Assembly: GCA_016292635.1 (NCBI GenBank)
Contig: JAEDIC010000003.1
Span: 1 to 64,000, forward strand
From: Clostridia bacterium
GTDB taxonomy: Bacteria > Bacillota > Clostridia > Christensenellales > CAG-138
Direction: 5' to 3'
DNA: 64,000 nt
Positions 16,420 to 24,913 of this stretch are shown here, in pieces. The stretch's first letter is position 1; every line of letters begins with the position of its first letter. The notes under the pieces were generated by a model. That model did not search any database. It was not told where the DNA came from and worked only from the letters and a program-made list of their open reading frames with translations. Both the position numbers and the translations under genes were made by a program.

Positions 16420-16633
16420 TTAGCCGAACAGGCCAGAAAGAAGGGGTACAAGTGTGATGCCGATGAGCGCTACGCCACTGCTCGCCATGAGCTGCTTGAT
16501 GCCCTATGAATTTGCGCCCGGGATTGTCGCCGTAACTCTCCAAAAGGTTAGTTACGCCCCAGATACCAAGTCCGGCACCAAACGCAATAACGGGGTTCTG
16601 CAATACAGTAACCACCTAATAAAAAAATTCCAT
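16420..16633 (-). pseudogene. Broken Maff-2 family gene
   Basis: Maff-2 proteins are about 70-residue membrane peptides found just before VirB6 in clostridial conjugative elements. Here the start (ATG 16633 after GAGGTT) is followed by a TAG at codon 6; the central A-F-G-A-G-L-G-I-W-G-V segment is well kept; one extra C in the N-P-G codons shifts the frame; and a second TAG falls before G-I-K-Q-L-M-A. The end (L-V-P-L-L-S-G-L-F-G) and the TAA at 16420 are in place. Three lesions make it a clear pseudogene. Confidence 0.8.
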
Positions 16634-16701
16634 ATAACCTCACTTTCTGCCGCTTTTCGCGGCGATAAAATATGTTTGTGTTGTGTTTTTTATAAAAAAT
16701 A

Positions 16702-16724
16702 GCGGTAGTCCTTATAGCTACCGC
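16702..16724 (-). terminator. Terminator before the conjugation remnant
   Basis: GCGGTAG at 16702-16708 pairs with CTACCGC at 16718-16724; on the minus strand the stem is followed by TATTTTTT. Confidence 0.75.
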
Positions 16725-16818
16725 GTGAAAAAACCGTTATACAATTTTAAAGTGGGAGCGCGTACCCAATAAAAATATGGTTTTCTGAGTCTGGTAAAAT
16801 CCTCCTTTCTGCGCTGCC

Positions 16819-16920
16819 TTAAATGTCGTCAACATCTATTTCGTATTGGTCAAATACCTCGTCCGGCTTTACAATGGCGTAGCGGCGCGCAAGTGCTTTT
16901 CCATAGTGATTGCCCTCCTT
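16819..16920 (-). pseudogene. C-terminal fragment of an unidentified element gene
   Basis: On the minus strand, a frame ending at TAA (16819-16821) encodes a tail with A-L-A-R-R-Y-A-I-V-K-P-D and an acidic end (D-V-D-D-I). It has no start in frame; an AAGGAGGG followed by ATG lies on a different frame that stops after 11 codons, so a small gene with a frameshift is possible. Its place just upstream of the Maff-2 remnant suggests a conjugation-module gene, but I cannot name it. The stretch 16921-17038 has no gene. Confidence 0.35.
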
Positions 16921-17038
16921 TGGCAAATGTTGTGTCGCAACTTCATTCTACCACGGGGAGAAAAACCGCTATGGATTTTTTTCAAGCGTCCAACTTGATT
17001 TTACAATCAACCGAAATATAATTTTGCTGCCGCACCGT

Positions 17039-17704
17039 CTACCAAATCATGGGAATCAGTCGGTATTTCACTCGCTTTTTGTATTCCTCATAGCCCGGCA
17101 GCCCCTCTGTAAGAACAGCTTCCTCATTTCGTATGCGAAATACGATTGCCGCCGGATACAGCAGCATGACACAAAAAGAGGCCCACGACCCAAGCACCAA
17201 AGGTATGGCAAGATACAGCAATACGGTGGAGGTATACATAGGATGGCGAACTATGCCATAAAGGCCGGTATCTATTACCCGCTGCCCCTCCTGCACCTCA
17301 ACGGTGCGAAAAAGATATGCGTTTTCCCGCATTACCTCTGCGTACATTCCGTAGGCAAGCAGCATTATCACGGCGGCAGCCCAAGTGAGCCATGGAGGAA
17401 CATCCGTCCAGCCATAGCGATAATCTAACCCCGCCAGCACAAATGCCCCAATAAATATCAGCGCCGCCGCTGCCACAACACCCTTTTGCGCAGTTTCTTT
17501 CTCCCGCACTCTCAGCCGCTTTGCAAGAAGGTCGGGCGTTTTTACCAGCAAGACAGCGCCCATCACCAGCATCGGTATAAAAAGAAGCCCTATAAAAAGC
17601 CATCCGCCCCGATAATTTAGCGTGCCCGCCGGCAGGAACAGCAGCAGCCCCACCAGCAGCAGGCCGAATATGTACTTTGCAAGCGCATTTATCAGCAGCC
17701 TCAT
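17039..17704 (-). CDS. Isoprenylcysteine carboxyl methyltransferase (ICMT)-like membrane protein
   Basis: A protein of about 221 residues with five or six membrane helices. The C-terminal half carries the ICMT/PEMT signature: G-I-V-R-H-P-M-Y near residue 158 and a late E-E-Y-K-K-R-V-K-Y segment, which form the S-adenosylmethionine site. Bacterial members methylate small or lipid-linked acceptors, since prenylated proteins are not typical of bacteria. Two starts compete, ATG 17710 and 17704; AGGGGG lies 7 nt from the second, which I chose. It is the last gene of the minus-strand run that begins with IPP isomerase and contains the cyclic-nucleotide genes. Confidence 0.82.
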   Translation of the reverse strand: MRLLINALAKYIFGLLLVGLLLFLPAGTLNYRGGWLFIGLLFIPMLVMGAVLLVKTPDLLAKRLRVREKETAQKGVVAAAALIFIGAFVLAGLDYRYGWTDVPPWLTWAAAVIMLLAYGMYAEVMRENAYLFRTVEVQEGQRVIDTGLYGIVRHPMYTSTVLLYLAIPLVLGSWASFCVMLLYPAAIVFRIRNEEAVLTEGLPGYEEYKKRVKYRLIPMIW

Positions 17705-17754
17705 AATCATTCCCCCTGTTTTACTTTGCATACCATCCCATCAAAGCAGCCCGA

Positions 17755-19155
17755 TCAGCGGCCGCTCACTTCTGCGTACCAACCGTCAAACCCCGCAGGA
17801 ATAGCAGTAAAACGAAGCAGCCATCCATCGCCCTTCTTATCCACCACTTTGCAGAACAGCTTCCCGCCAGCATCCAGCTGAAGGTTGTCGTATTTTTCCA
17901 GCTTTGTATCCGTCTCCATTACCGCGCAGGTTCGGCACAGCCCCGTAATCCTGCCGGGGTTTGGGGTAAGATCGCTGTGTTTATCCCGGATTACAAAGAA
18001 ATCAACATCTACCGGCACGGAAAGCTCTTCAGGCGCCTCCTCCCGCTGCCTGCATGATGCGTTATATTTTCCCCCTATTGCCGTAACATGGGACAGTATA
18101 ATGGGATTTTTTACGCCTTTGGGAAAAACGCTTTGCCGCTGGACTATCTCCATGGGTTCTTTCACTCTTTGTACGGTATAAGGCGATACCAATACCTGCC
18201 CGCCCACGGTATAGCTCTCTATGCGGGCAGCAAGATTTACAGGAGGCCCCACCACACCGTATTTTGTATGCCGTTCAGAGCCGATGTTACCTACTATCAC
18301 CTCGCCAGAGTTTATGCCAATGCCCATCTCAATGGCAGGGTAGCCGTGCTGAGTGTTCCATTCATTTATTGTGTCCATTCTGCACTGCATTTCCACCGCA
18401 GCGGCAACGGCATCGGCAGCGTGGCTGTCGGATGGATTGGGTGCGCCGAAAACAGCCATTATGCCGTCTCCAATAAAATCTATAACGGTGCCGTTACGCT
18501 TGGACGTAACCTCTGTCATTTCGCCCAGATAGTGATTCAGCATGGTTATCAGGGCGGTTGCGCCCATGCGCTCGCTCAGGGCGGTAAATCCCCTTATATC
18601 GCTCATCAGTATCGTCACAATGCGCTTTTTCCCTCCCAGCGCCAGCCCGTCAGGCGTTGCCAGCAGCTGGCGAACTATGTCATCTGAGAGAAAGCGGCCA
18701 AAGGTTTCGTGGAGCAGATTATTCCTCAGCTCCAGCCTGTTGTTCCGCCCCTTTATGCGCTCCATGGCTTTTACCGCATCCCGAAGCTCCTCAAGCTCGC
18801 TTATATCGCTCATCACCGCTATAACGCCAATATTATCCCCGCCGTCATTCAGAAATGACGTCATCACATGAAGCTGGCGCGTCTCTTCTCCCGTAAAATA
18901 CGGAACAACCCTGTTATTGGATTTGGCAGAACTGCCTATGGCGTCCAGTATGATTCGGTTAAACCCCTCATTCTCCTTATGGCCCGAAAAGCACCCGGCA
19001 AAACTTTTGCCCAGCATCTGCTCCTCAGGTTTATCCAGAATTTTTGCGGCGGCAGCATTCACATAGCTGATAATACCATCAAGGGTGACCGTCATCACCC
19101 CTTCGGACATATCTCTTATAATGCTTTCCATGATCAACCCGGTATCCATTGCCAT
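17755..19155 (-). CDS. PAS-domain class III nucleotide cyclase
   Basis: A 466-residue cytosolic protein. Residues 8-120 form a PAS sensor, followed by a linker helix and a class III cyclase domain (about 175-350). Metal ligands are Asp186 (S-D-I-R-G-F) and Asp230 (F-I-G-D-G); transition-state residues Asn307 and Arg311 (V-N-L-A-A-R) are present, so it should be catalytic. The usual substrate-specifying Lys and Asp are replaced by Asp226 and Pro304, so cAMP is not certain as product. The last 70 residues (395-466) form an extra Cys-containing, PilZ-like domain. It follows the TIM-barrel gene by 3 nt, and two cyclic-nucleotide-binding genes lie just upstream in the same operon. Confidence 0.9.
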   Translation of the reverse strand: MAMDTGLIMESIIRDMSEGVMTVTLDGIISYVNAAAAKILDKPEEQMLGKSFAGCFSGHKENEGFNRIILDAIGSSAKSNNRVVPYFTGEETRQLHVMTSFLNDGGDNIGVIAVMSDISELEELRDAVKAMERIKGRNNRLELRNNLLHETFGRFLSDDIVRQLLATPDGLALGGKKRIVTILMSDIRGFTALSERMGATALITMLNHYLGEMTEVTSKRNGTVIDFIGDGIMAVFGAPNPSDSHAADAVAAAVEMQCRMDTINEWNTQHGYPAIEMGIGINSGEVIVGNIGSERHTKYGVVGPPVNLAARIESYTVGGQVLVSPYTVQRVKEPMEIVQRQSVFPKGVKNPIILSHVTAIGGKYNASCRQREEAPEELSVPVDVDFFVIRDKHSDLTPNPGRITGLCRTCAVMETDTKLEKYDNLQLDAGGKLFCKVVDKKGDGWLLRFTAIPAGFDGWYAEVSGR

Positions 19156-19158
19156 GGT

Positions 19159-19965
19159 TTATTCCCCCATTCCAAAATAGCTGTGGCTGCGTAAATAGGC
19201 CATGGAGCGTTCCACCGTTTCACAGCCGCCAACTTCCAAAGTTATCGGCATATCCTTTTTCCCCAGCCCGGACCACAGCTTATCCGCCATAGCCCAATCC
19301 ACAGTCCCTTCACCCAGGGGAAGATGGTCGTCAAACTGTCCCATGTTATCCGAAAGATGTATACAGGCGATATACTGTCCCAAATCTTCAAACCACCGCT
19401 CTATGCCGGCCCGGGAATAATGGGCATGGCCTATATCAAGGCATATCCTAATATTCGGGTCATCGCATCGGCGCATCAGCCTGAGAAGGGGCTCCGGATC
19501 CAGATCAAAGCTGTTTTCCACGCATATCGTCAGGCCGTATTCCCTTGCAATATCCCTATAAAACGCCTCGCAGGTTTCCACCCAGCCCTCAAGATACCCG
19601 TCTCTCAGGAAAGGAAACGCGCTGCTGTGCAGCACAATCCTGTCAACGTCCAGCTTATTCGCCAGGGCGCAGCTTTTTCTTATCCGTTCCCTTGAAAGCC
19701 GCCTTATTTCAGGGTCTCCGCTTGCTGCGTTCATATCAATAAACGCCCCATGCAGCGACCGCACAAGGCCGCTGTCACGATATGCGCTGATATACTCCTC
19801 GCCGCTGCTCTGCTTTGTAAGGCCATGGGTCATAAAGGGCTCGATAAGCTCAAAGCAAATATCCTCCCTTTTTGCAAGGGCCATCCAGCGTTCTTTTTCC
19901 GATAATAATGGCTGTATTTGCAGCATAGTCTCGCTCTCCGTTTCGGTTATTATAGATGTATCCAC
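19159..19965 (-). CDS. Sugar-phosphate isomerase/epimerase-like TIM barrel
   Basis: A 268-residue xylose-isomerase-like (AP endonuclease 2) barrel. Metal ligands can be traced: L-H-G at about residue 72, a His-Ser-Ser after strand 3, Glu in C-V-E-N, L-D-I-G-H-A-H at about 176-182, H-L-S-D-N with D-D-H, and Glu in L-E-V-G-G. Related proteins isomerise or epimerise sugars and inositols. The gene overlaps the end of the upstream cyclic-nucleotide-binding gene by 16 nt and touches the cyclase downstream, so it belongs to the signalling operon. The substrate is unknown. Confidence 0.85.
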   Translation of the reverse strand: MDTSIITETESETMLQIQPLLSEKERWMALAKREDICFELIEPFMTHGLTKQSSGEEYISAYRDSGLVRSLHGAFIDMNAASGDPEIRRLSRERIRKSCALANKLDVDRIVLHSSAFPFLRDGYLEGWVETCEAFYRDIAREYGLTICVENSFDLDPEPLLRLMRRCDDPNIRICLDIGHAHYSRAGIERWFEDLGQYIACIHLSDNMGQFDDHLPLGEGTVDWAMADKLWSGLGKKDMPITLEVGGCETVERSMAYLRSHSYFGMGE

Positions 19966-20432
19966 GTTCCCAGTCGATAATCATCCACGAACTTATCTAC
20001 GCTGCTGTCCTGCCACTGACCGCTTTGGTCATTGCGTTCCGCGGCTTCCTCAGCCTGCGCCACAGCGCGGCAAGCGTCCATATAGTTTCTGGTCAGCTCC
20101 CGTATGCGCTCGCTCATATGCTGCATTATATCCATGACCTTGCCCGGCTTTTCTTCCAGAAATTCCCCGAACGTCTCGTCGGTGATTACCCTTATCAGCG
20201 TTTCTTCCACAGCCACGGCTGTTGCCGAGCGGGGCATGGATTCCAGCATGCCCATTTCCCCAAAATACATTACATCCTCCGCCACGCTGAGCCTTGTAAG
20301 CAGCTTTTCATCCGGCTTTCCGTAGTTGGCATATATATCCACAGTACCCCAAAGCATCTCGTACATACAGCGTTCAATATCGCCTGCTCTGAATATTACA
20401 GTTCCTTTTTTGATTTTCCTTATTTTTTCCAT
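19950..20432 (-). CDS. Stand-alone cyclic-nucleotide-binding protein
   Basis: A cyclic-nucleotide-binding beta barrel with the phosphate-binding cassette F-G-E-M-G-M-L ... R-S-A-T-A, including the Glu and Arg that hold the ribose phosphate. It ends in a long helix (S-E-R-I-R-E-L and beyond) and a short acidic tail. There is no DNA-binding HTH, unlike Crp/Fnr regulators, nor any kinase or channel domain. I prefer ATG 20432 (GAGG 6 nt upstream, start like its paralogue); a longer frame from 20495 lacks an SD. It lies between its paralogue and the TIM-barrel gene, overlapping the latter by 16 nt. Confidence 0.87.
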   Translation of the reverse strand: MEKIRKIKKGTVIFRAGDIERCMYEMLWGTVDIYANYGKPDEKLLTRLSVAEDVMYFGEMGMLESMPRSATAVAVEETLIRVITDETFGEFLEEKPGKVMDIMQHMSERIRELTRNYMDACRAVAQAEEAAERNDQSGQWQDSSVDKFVDDYRLGTWIHL

Positions 20433-20507
20433 GTTGCGCCTCGCTTTGCCGATATCTGCGCCCTTCGTTGCCAGGGCGGTATGCTGTTCTATCATAAAAA
20501 TCCGTAT

Positions 20508-20981
20508 TTAGTAGTTGCCGCTTTTGAATACCTGCATGAATTTTGACAAATGCTCCTTGAACCAGCCGCTCTTTTCGGCGCCGCTCCTTTCCGTCTCCAC
20601 CGCCTCCGCAACCGCGCGGCAGGCTTCCATATAATCCTCAGTAAGCTCACGGATGCGTCTGCTCATGCTGCGCATTATGGCCAGCAGCGCATCCGGTTTG
20701 TCCTTAAAATACGCTCCAAAGTTTTCGCCATATATGACGATAGTTTCCACGTCCTCCATCGCAACAGCCGTGGCGGAGCGGGCCATAGCCTCCACAAGGC
20801 CTATTTCCCCAAAGAAGGAATGTTCACCTGCGTTGACCAAGGTAAGAAGCTTCTCATCCGCCGTACCATAGCCGCCATATACGCCTACGCTCCCCCTGAC
20901 AAGGTGGTACATATACATTTCAAAGTCGCCTTCTTTAAATATAACCTCACCTTTTTTGAATGTTCTTTTTGGCGATTCCAC
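20508..20981 (-). CDS. Stand-alone cyclic-nucleotide-binding protein, paralogue
   Basis: A 157-residue protein starting at GTG 20981, 8 nt after AAAGGAAG. It holds one cyclic-nucleotide-binding domain with F-G-E-I-G-L and A-R-S-A-T-A in the phosphate cassette, then a helix (S-R-R-I-R-E-L-T-E-D-Y-M-E-A-C-R-A-V) almost the same as in the next gene. No DNA-binding or enzymatic domain is attached. The two proteins clearly arose by duplication. Together with the PAS cyclase downstream they make a sensor-messenger-receiver set; the output is probably protein contact, which I infer from the missing effector domain. Confidence 0.87.
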   Translation of the reverse strand: MESPKRTFKKGEVIFKEGDFEMYMYHLVRGSVGVYGGYGTADEKLLTLVNAGEHSFFGEIGLVEAMARSATAVAMEDVETIVIYGENFGAYFKDKPDALLAIMRSMSRRIRELTEDYMEACRAVAEAVETERSGAEKSGWFKEHLSKFMQVFKSGNY

Positions 20982-21056
20982 TCTCTTTGCTTCCTTTCCC
21001 CGTTACGGCGTGACGGTTTGTGATTGTATCTTATCGCAATATTTTCAAAATATTTA

Positions 21057-21599
21057 TTATCCCAATGAATTGCCTTTTTCCCGTTCCTTCCAATAGGCGT
21101 ATACCATGGGAAAGGCGGTAATAAACCATGCCGAATATTTTTGCGGGCAATGTACCATATCCTCCGCCAGATCATCCATATCCATCCATTCCATCTCCTC
21201 TGCCTCCTGGGGATTTGGCGCATATTCGCCGTTATATTCCCCAACAAAAACATGGTCCAGCTCGTATTCCGAAAGATCCCCAAAGTTCTCCCTGTATACA
21301 AAGGAAGTCAGGTGTATCATATCCGCAATATTATATGAAATCGCCGCCTCCTCCATAAGCCTGCGGCACACCGCCTCCTCCAGCGTTTCCCCCGCCCTTG
21401 GGTGGGAACAGCAGGTGTTGGCCCACAGCCCCGCGGAATGGTACTTTCCCGCCGCCCGCTTTTGAATGAGCGTCTTTCCTTTATGGCAGAGAAACACCGA
21501 AAAAGCCCTGTGCAGCAGACTTTTCTCATGGGTCTCCAGCTTGCCGGCCTCACCCACGGGCCTGTCGGTGATATCCACCAATATAAGACGATCTTCCAT
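21057..21599 (-). CDS. idi: Isopentenyl-diphosphate delta-isomerase, type I
   Basis: A 180-residue Nudix-fold enzyme that interconverts isopentenyl and dimethylallyl diphosphate. The catalytic Cys is in T-C-C-S-H-P-R, the catalytic Glu in the Y-E-L-D-H-V region, and the Nudix-like helix (A-V-C-R-R-L-M-E-E) is present. The length fits type I enzymes. It lies 75 nt upstream of the cyclic-nucleotide-binding genes and may open that transcript. Many Clostridia with the MEP pathway do not strictly need this enzyme. Confidence 0.93.
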   Translation of the reverse strand: MEDRLILVDITDRPVGEAGKLETHEKSLLHRAFSVFLCHKGKTLIQKRAAGKYHSAGLWANTCCSHPRAGETLEEAVCRRLMEEAAISYNIADMIHLTSFVYRENFGDLSEYELDHVFVGEYNGEYAPNPQEAEEMEWMDMDDLAEDMVHCPQKYSAWFITAFPMVYAYWKEREKGNSLG

Positions 21600-21722
21600 A
21601 TCTGCCTCCTGTTGCAGGCGGCATACACAGCCGCACGTTTTACATATATATCATTATACCATTACACGGTCGCCGAAACATCATAAAAAGCAAATCACAT
21701 GGCATATATAGGATAAAAAACA

Positions 21723-21747
21723 CCCCGAAAGCCGCTGTCTTCCGGGG
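21723..21747 (-). terminator. Terminator of the M20/amino-acid transporter operon
   Basis: CCCCGAAAG (21723-21731) pairs with CTTCCGGGG (21739-21747), with a G-T pair; on the minus strand TGTTTTTTATCC follows. It lies 18 nt after the stop of the M20 gene. Confidence 0.85.
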
Positions 21748-21765
21748 CGAATGTTCTTTTGGTGA

Positions 21766-23208
21766 TTATACTATTTCCGGCTTTGCGCCATCGGGTATTG
21801 GGGAAAGGAAGCCTTCCCTGGTGCGAAGCTCAAATTCCTCCCTGATGGACCGCAGCGTATCCGGGTTGTCTATCATGTCTATGGCCGCAGCGGCAAGCAC
21901 CTTGCCCGCAGTAAGCATGCCCTTGTGGGCAACGGAGCTCTTGCCCGCCGCAACTGCCTGCCAGGAATGGCCCGGGCAAAGGCTGGGCCAGGTCACCACG
22001 TTTATCTGTCCGGTGGGGGTCTGCCAGCTAACGTCCCCTACGTCGGTTGAGCCGGGGAAGATGAGCGAGGAAGAGAACTCCGGCATAATGAAGTCGTTCA
22101 GCGCCTTTTTCCCGTTGTTGCTGAGCTTCGCCACCTCCGCCTTTATAACCTCATCCCCCGCCTCGCCTGCGGTGCCGGGCAGACAGCCTGCGTACTGATC
22201 GGCATAAGAGGCCATCAGGTTCTCCATAAAGGCCCATTCCTCCCCATCATAGGACGGAACGCCAACCTCCTTAAAATTCTTGTAAAGCAGCTTCTCAATA
22301 CCCTTATTGACGACGGTGTTGGATGTACCGTCTATAAAGCGGCGGCTTACGGTAGTCTCGGTCATCATAGCGGCAGCATCAGCTATCTTATCCACCCGCT
22401 GCTGCAGCCTTAGCGCCTTATGCACCGATGCTTCGCGCACCATATACAGCACCTTGGCAAAGGGCTGTACCACATTTGGAGAAGGCCCGCCGCCATCGGT
22501 AATAGCATAATGTATGGAAGCATCACGGCCCATATGTTCACGAAGGAACTGCACGCCTATGTTCATAAGCTCCACCGCATCCAGAGCGCTTCTTCCCCGC
22601 TCCGGCTCCCCTGCCGCATGGGCGGCTGTTCCATGGAAGGAGTACTCCGTCTGTATGCATGACATACAGCTGCCGGTTGACACCTGATTATCGGAGCCGG
22701 GATGCCAGCTTAGCGCCGCATCCAGCTTTGTAAATTCCAGCTCCTTGGCGAAGAACGCCTTTGCAGCGCCGCCTTCCTCGCCGGGGCAGCCATAGAATAT
22801 AACAGTGCCGGGCTTTCCGGTATGCTCAAGATATTCCTTTACGGCGCAGGCTGCGGCAAAAGAGCCCGCCCCAAGCAGATGATGTCCGCAGCCATGCCCT
22901 GTCTCCATGCCGGGCTCCGGCTGTTTTTCCGCAACTCCGCTCTTTTGGGAAAGGCCGGACAGCGCGTCGTATTCGCCAAGTATGCCGATAATCGGACGGC
23001 CCGCCCCATACTCTCCAACCACGGCGGTTTCAATGCCATGGAGACCTCTGGTCACCTTGAAGCCCGCCTCGGCAAGGGCCTTTTCGTAGCAGTCCGCAGA
23101 TTTGTATTCCTTAAGGGAAAGCTCCGCAAAACCCCATATGGCGTCGCTTATGGCGGTAAATTTTGCCGCGTCACGGTCGATAGTGCTTATGGCCTGCTGC
23201 TTGTTCAT
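21766..23208 (-). CDS. M20-family amidohydrolase (AbgB/aminobenzoyl-glutamate hydrolase-like)
   Basis: A 480-residue zinc or manganese amidohydrolase. Metal-site segments are G-H-G-C-G-H-H near residue 105, the catalytic Glu pair in C-P-G-E-E-G-G, and W-H-P-G-S-D; a dimerisation lid lies between. The length and order agree with AbgB-type subunits, which split N-acyl amino acids such as p-aminobenzoyl-glutamate. It is the last gene of an operon with an amino-acid ABC transporter (only 2 nt to the ATPase gene), suggesting that the transporter brings in the conjugate or takes up related amino acids. The actual substrate is not shown by sequence. Confidence 0.88.
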   Translation of the reverse strand: MNKQQAISTIDRDAAKFTAISDAIWGFAELSLKEYKSADCYEKALAEAGFKVTRGLHGIETAVVGEYGAGRPIIGILGEYDALSGLSQKSGVAEKQPEPGMETGHGCGHHLLGAGSFAAACAVKEYLEHTGKPGTVIFYGCPGEEGGAAKAFFAKELEFTKLDAALSWHPGSDNQVSTGSCMSCIQTEYSFHGTAAHAAGEPERGRSALDAVELMNIGVQFLREHMGRDASIHYAITDGGGPSPNVVQPFAKVLYMVREASVHKALRLQQRVDKIADAAAMMTETTVSRRFIDGTSNTVVNKGIEKLLYKNFKEVGVPSYDGEEWAFMENLMASYADQYAGCLPGTAGEAGDEVIKAEVAKLSNNGKKALNDFIMPEFSSSLIFPGSTDVGDVSWQTPTGQINVVTWPSLCPGHSWQAVAAGKSSVAHKGMLTAGKVLAAAAIDMIDNPDTLRSIREEFELRTREGFLSPIPDGAKPEIV

Positions 23209-23210
23209 GA

Positions 23211-23990
23211 TTACAGTACCTTACTCAGGAAGCTTTTTGTGCGGGCCTCCTGTGGATTGTTGAATATGTCTTCCGGCTTGCCCTGTTCCATTATGATGCC
23301 TTCATCCATAAACAGCACCCTGTCGCTTACCTCACGGGCAAAGCCCATTTCATGGGTAACGATTACAGAGGTCATACCCTCCTTTACCAGCCCCTTTATA
23401 ACATCCAGAACCTCGCCCACCATTTCGGGATCAAGGGCGGAAGTGGGCTCGTCAAACAGCATTACTTCCGGCTCCATCATCAGAGCGCGAACTATGGCTA
23501 TACGCTGCTTCTGTCCGCCGGAAAGCTGAATGGGATATGCCATTGCTCTGTCGGCAAGGCTGACGCGCTCAAGGAGCTTCATAGCCTTTGCCTCAGCCTC
23601 GTCCTTGTTCATTCCCTTTACCTGTATGGGTGCTATGGTCATATTTTCAAGAATATTCTTGTGGGGAAACAGGTTGAAATGCTGGAACACCATGCCCATC
23701 TTCTGACGGTGCTTATCGATGTTTATCTTCATCTTAACCTTTGTTCCGTCATCGTTTATGACAACGCTCTTCTTCTTGGTAATATCCACACCGTTAAAAA
23801 TGATTTCGCCGTCAGTGGGCTCTTCCAGCAGGTTCAGCGAGCGCAGAAGGGTTGATTTGCCGGAACCGGAGGGACCGATTATCGCCACCGCGTCGCCTTT
23901 GTGGATATCCACGCTTACTCCATCCAGTGCCTTGATGGCGCCCTTATTGTAATACTTCTTTAAATTCCTAACGCTTATTATTGTACTCAT
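23211..23990 (-). CDS. Amino-acid ABC transporter ATP-binding protein
   Basis: A 259-residue GlnQ-type ATPase. Walker A is G-P-S-G-S-G-K-S-T near residue 40, the signature L-S-G-G-Q-K-Q-R at about residue 158, Walker [11 protein letters not shown] and the switch His in V-T-H-E-M. It has an insertion of about 20 charged residues (K-K-K-S-V-V ... K-M-K-I-N) between Walker A and the Q loop that GlnQ proteins usually lack. It powers the permease at 24008 and sits in the same operon as the solute-binding protein and the M20 enzyme. Confidence 0.93.
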   Translation of the reverse strand: MSTIISVRNLKKYYNKGAIKALDGVSVDIHKGDAVAIIGPSGSGKSTLLRSLNLLEEPTDGEIIFNGVDITKKKSVVINDDGTKVKMKINIDKHRQKMGMVFQHFNLFPHKNILENMTIAPIQVKGMNKDEAEAKAMKLLERVSLADRAMAYPIQLSGGQKQRIAIVRALMMEPEVMLFDEPTSALDPEMVGEVLDVIKGLVKEGMTSVIVTHEMGFAREVSDRVLFMDEGIIMEQGKPEDIFNNPQEARTKSFLSKVL

Positions 23991-24007
23991 TGTTCAGCCC
24001 TCCTTTC

Positions 24008-24844
24008 TTACATTTTCACTTTGGCCTTGCGAGCGTGCTGCTGTTTCTTTGAAAGCTCCATGCCGTTTCGCTTATCTCCCACACTCATCTTTTTTTCAAA
24101 ATACGCAATAATTTTGCTGGTTGGGAAAGTAAGGCAGAAGTAGATGCAGGTAGCCACGATCAGCGGCTCCGCTATGGAGAAGGTAGCTCCCTTTACAGAC
24201 GCTACAGCATACATTATCTCCTGCACGCCTATTGTATAGCAAATGGAAGACTCCTTAATAATAGTAACGAACTCATTGGCGATGGCAGGCAGGATATTCT
24301 TTATGGCCTGGGGCAGCACGATGAGACGCATACACTGCAGATGAGACATGCCAAGGGATCTTGCCGCCTCTGTCTGTCCGCCGTCAATGGACTGGATTCC
24401 GGAGCGAATGATTTCGGAAAGGTACGCGCCGGAGTTAAGGGCCAGCGCGACAACGCCGGGCAGGAAGCGATCAAACCGAATAAAACCAAACAGCTTGAAT
24501 GATGGCAAATCGACCCCTGCAAAGACGATATAGTATATGATAAACAACTGCACCAGCATAGGCGTTGCGCGAAACACTTCCACATATACATTGGCCAGGA
24601 AGCTTATCGGATTAAAGCGGCTCAGCGCCAGTTTGAAGCCTCCGTTTTGGAGAAGCTTACGCTGCTTCTCCGTGGAGAGACAGCGGAATAAATTAATATT
24701 CGACAGACGCGCCATAGCAAGCACCAGCGCCAGCATGAAGCCGAAGATGACGGTAAGCGCTGATAGGGACACGGTGCAGATGAGTCCGTCGCGGAACATT
24801 GAGATAAATTTAAAAGTGGCGGAAAAGCCCTGCGCAGATAGCAT
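24008..24844 (-). CDS. Amino-acid ABC transporter permease
   Basis: A 278-residue HisM/GlnP-type permease with about five membrane helices and the cytoplasmic coupling motif near E-A-A-R-S-L-G-M-S (EAA loop), which docks to the ATPase. It is longer than most at the C-terminus (basic tail with K-K-Q-Q-H-A-R-K) and carries a basic insertion after the first helices (S-T-E-K-Q-R-K-L-L). Polar amino acids are the expected cargo. It lies 17 nt upstream of the ATPase gene; a hairpin separates it from the solute-binding protein gene. Confidence 0.92.
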   Translation of the reverse strand: MLSAQGFSATFKFISMFRDGLICTVSLSALTVIFGFMLALVLAMARLSNINLFRCLSTEKQRKLLQNGGFKLALSRFNPISFLANVYVEVFRATPMLVQLFIIYYIVFAGVDLPSFKLFGFIRFDRFLPGVVALALNSGAYLSEIIRSGIQSIDGGQTEAARSLGMSHLQCMRLIVLPQAIKNILPAIANEFVTIIKESSICYTIGVQEIMYAVASVKGATFSIAEPLIVATCIYFCLTFPTSKIIAYFEKKMSVGDKRNGMELSKKQQHARKAKVKM

Positions 24845-24870
24845 GCGATTCTCCTTTCACAAGAAATTCC

Positions 24871-24890
24871 CCCCGGTGATGTCATCGGGG
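24871..24890 (-). promoter_or_regulatory. Intercistronic hairpin after the amino-acid binding protein gene
   Basis: A 9-bp GC-rich stem (24871-24879 with 24882-24890, one G-T pair) with a 2-nt loop lies between the solute-binding protein and permease genes. There is no T run on the minus strand, so it more likely protects the upstream mRNA or trims transcription than terminates fully. Confidence 0.6.
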
Positions 24891-24913
24891 AGAATTGATT
24901 GACTATGTAAGGC

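Noticed and set aside
16420..16633. Possible TAG-to-Gln recoding in the Maff-2 gene
   Set aside because: The two TAG codons may fall at positions where relatives have Gln, which hints at code change, but a 1-bp frameshift lies between them and neighbouring genes do not use TAG as sense, so decay is the simpler reading.
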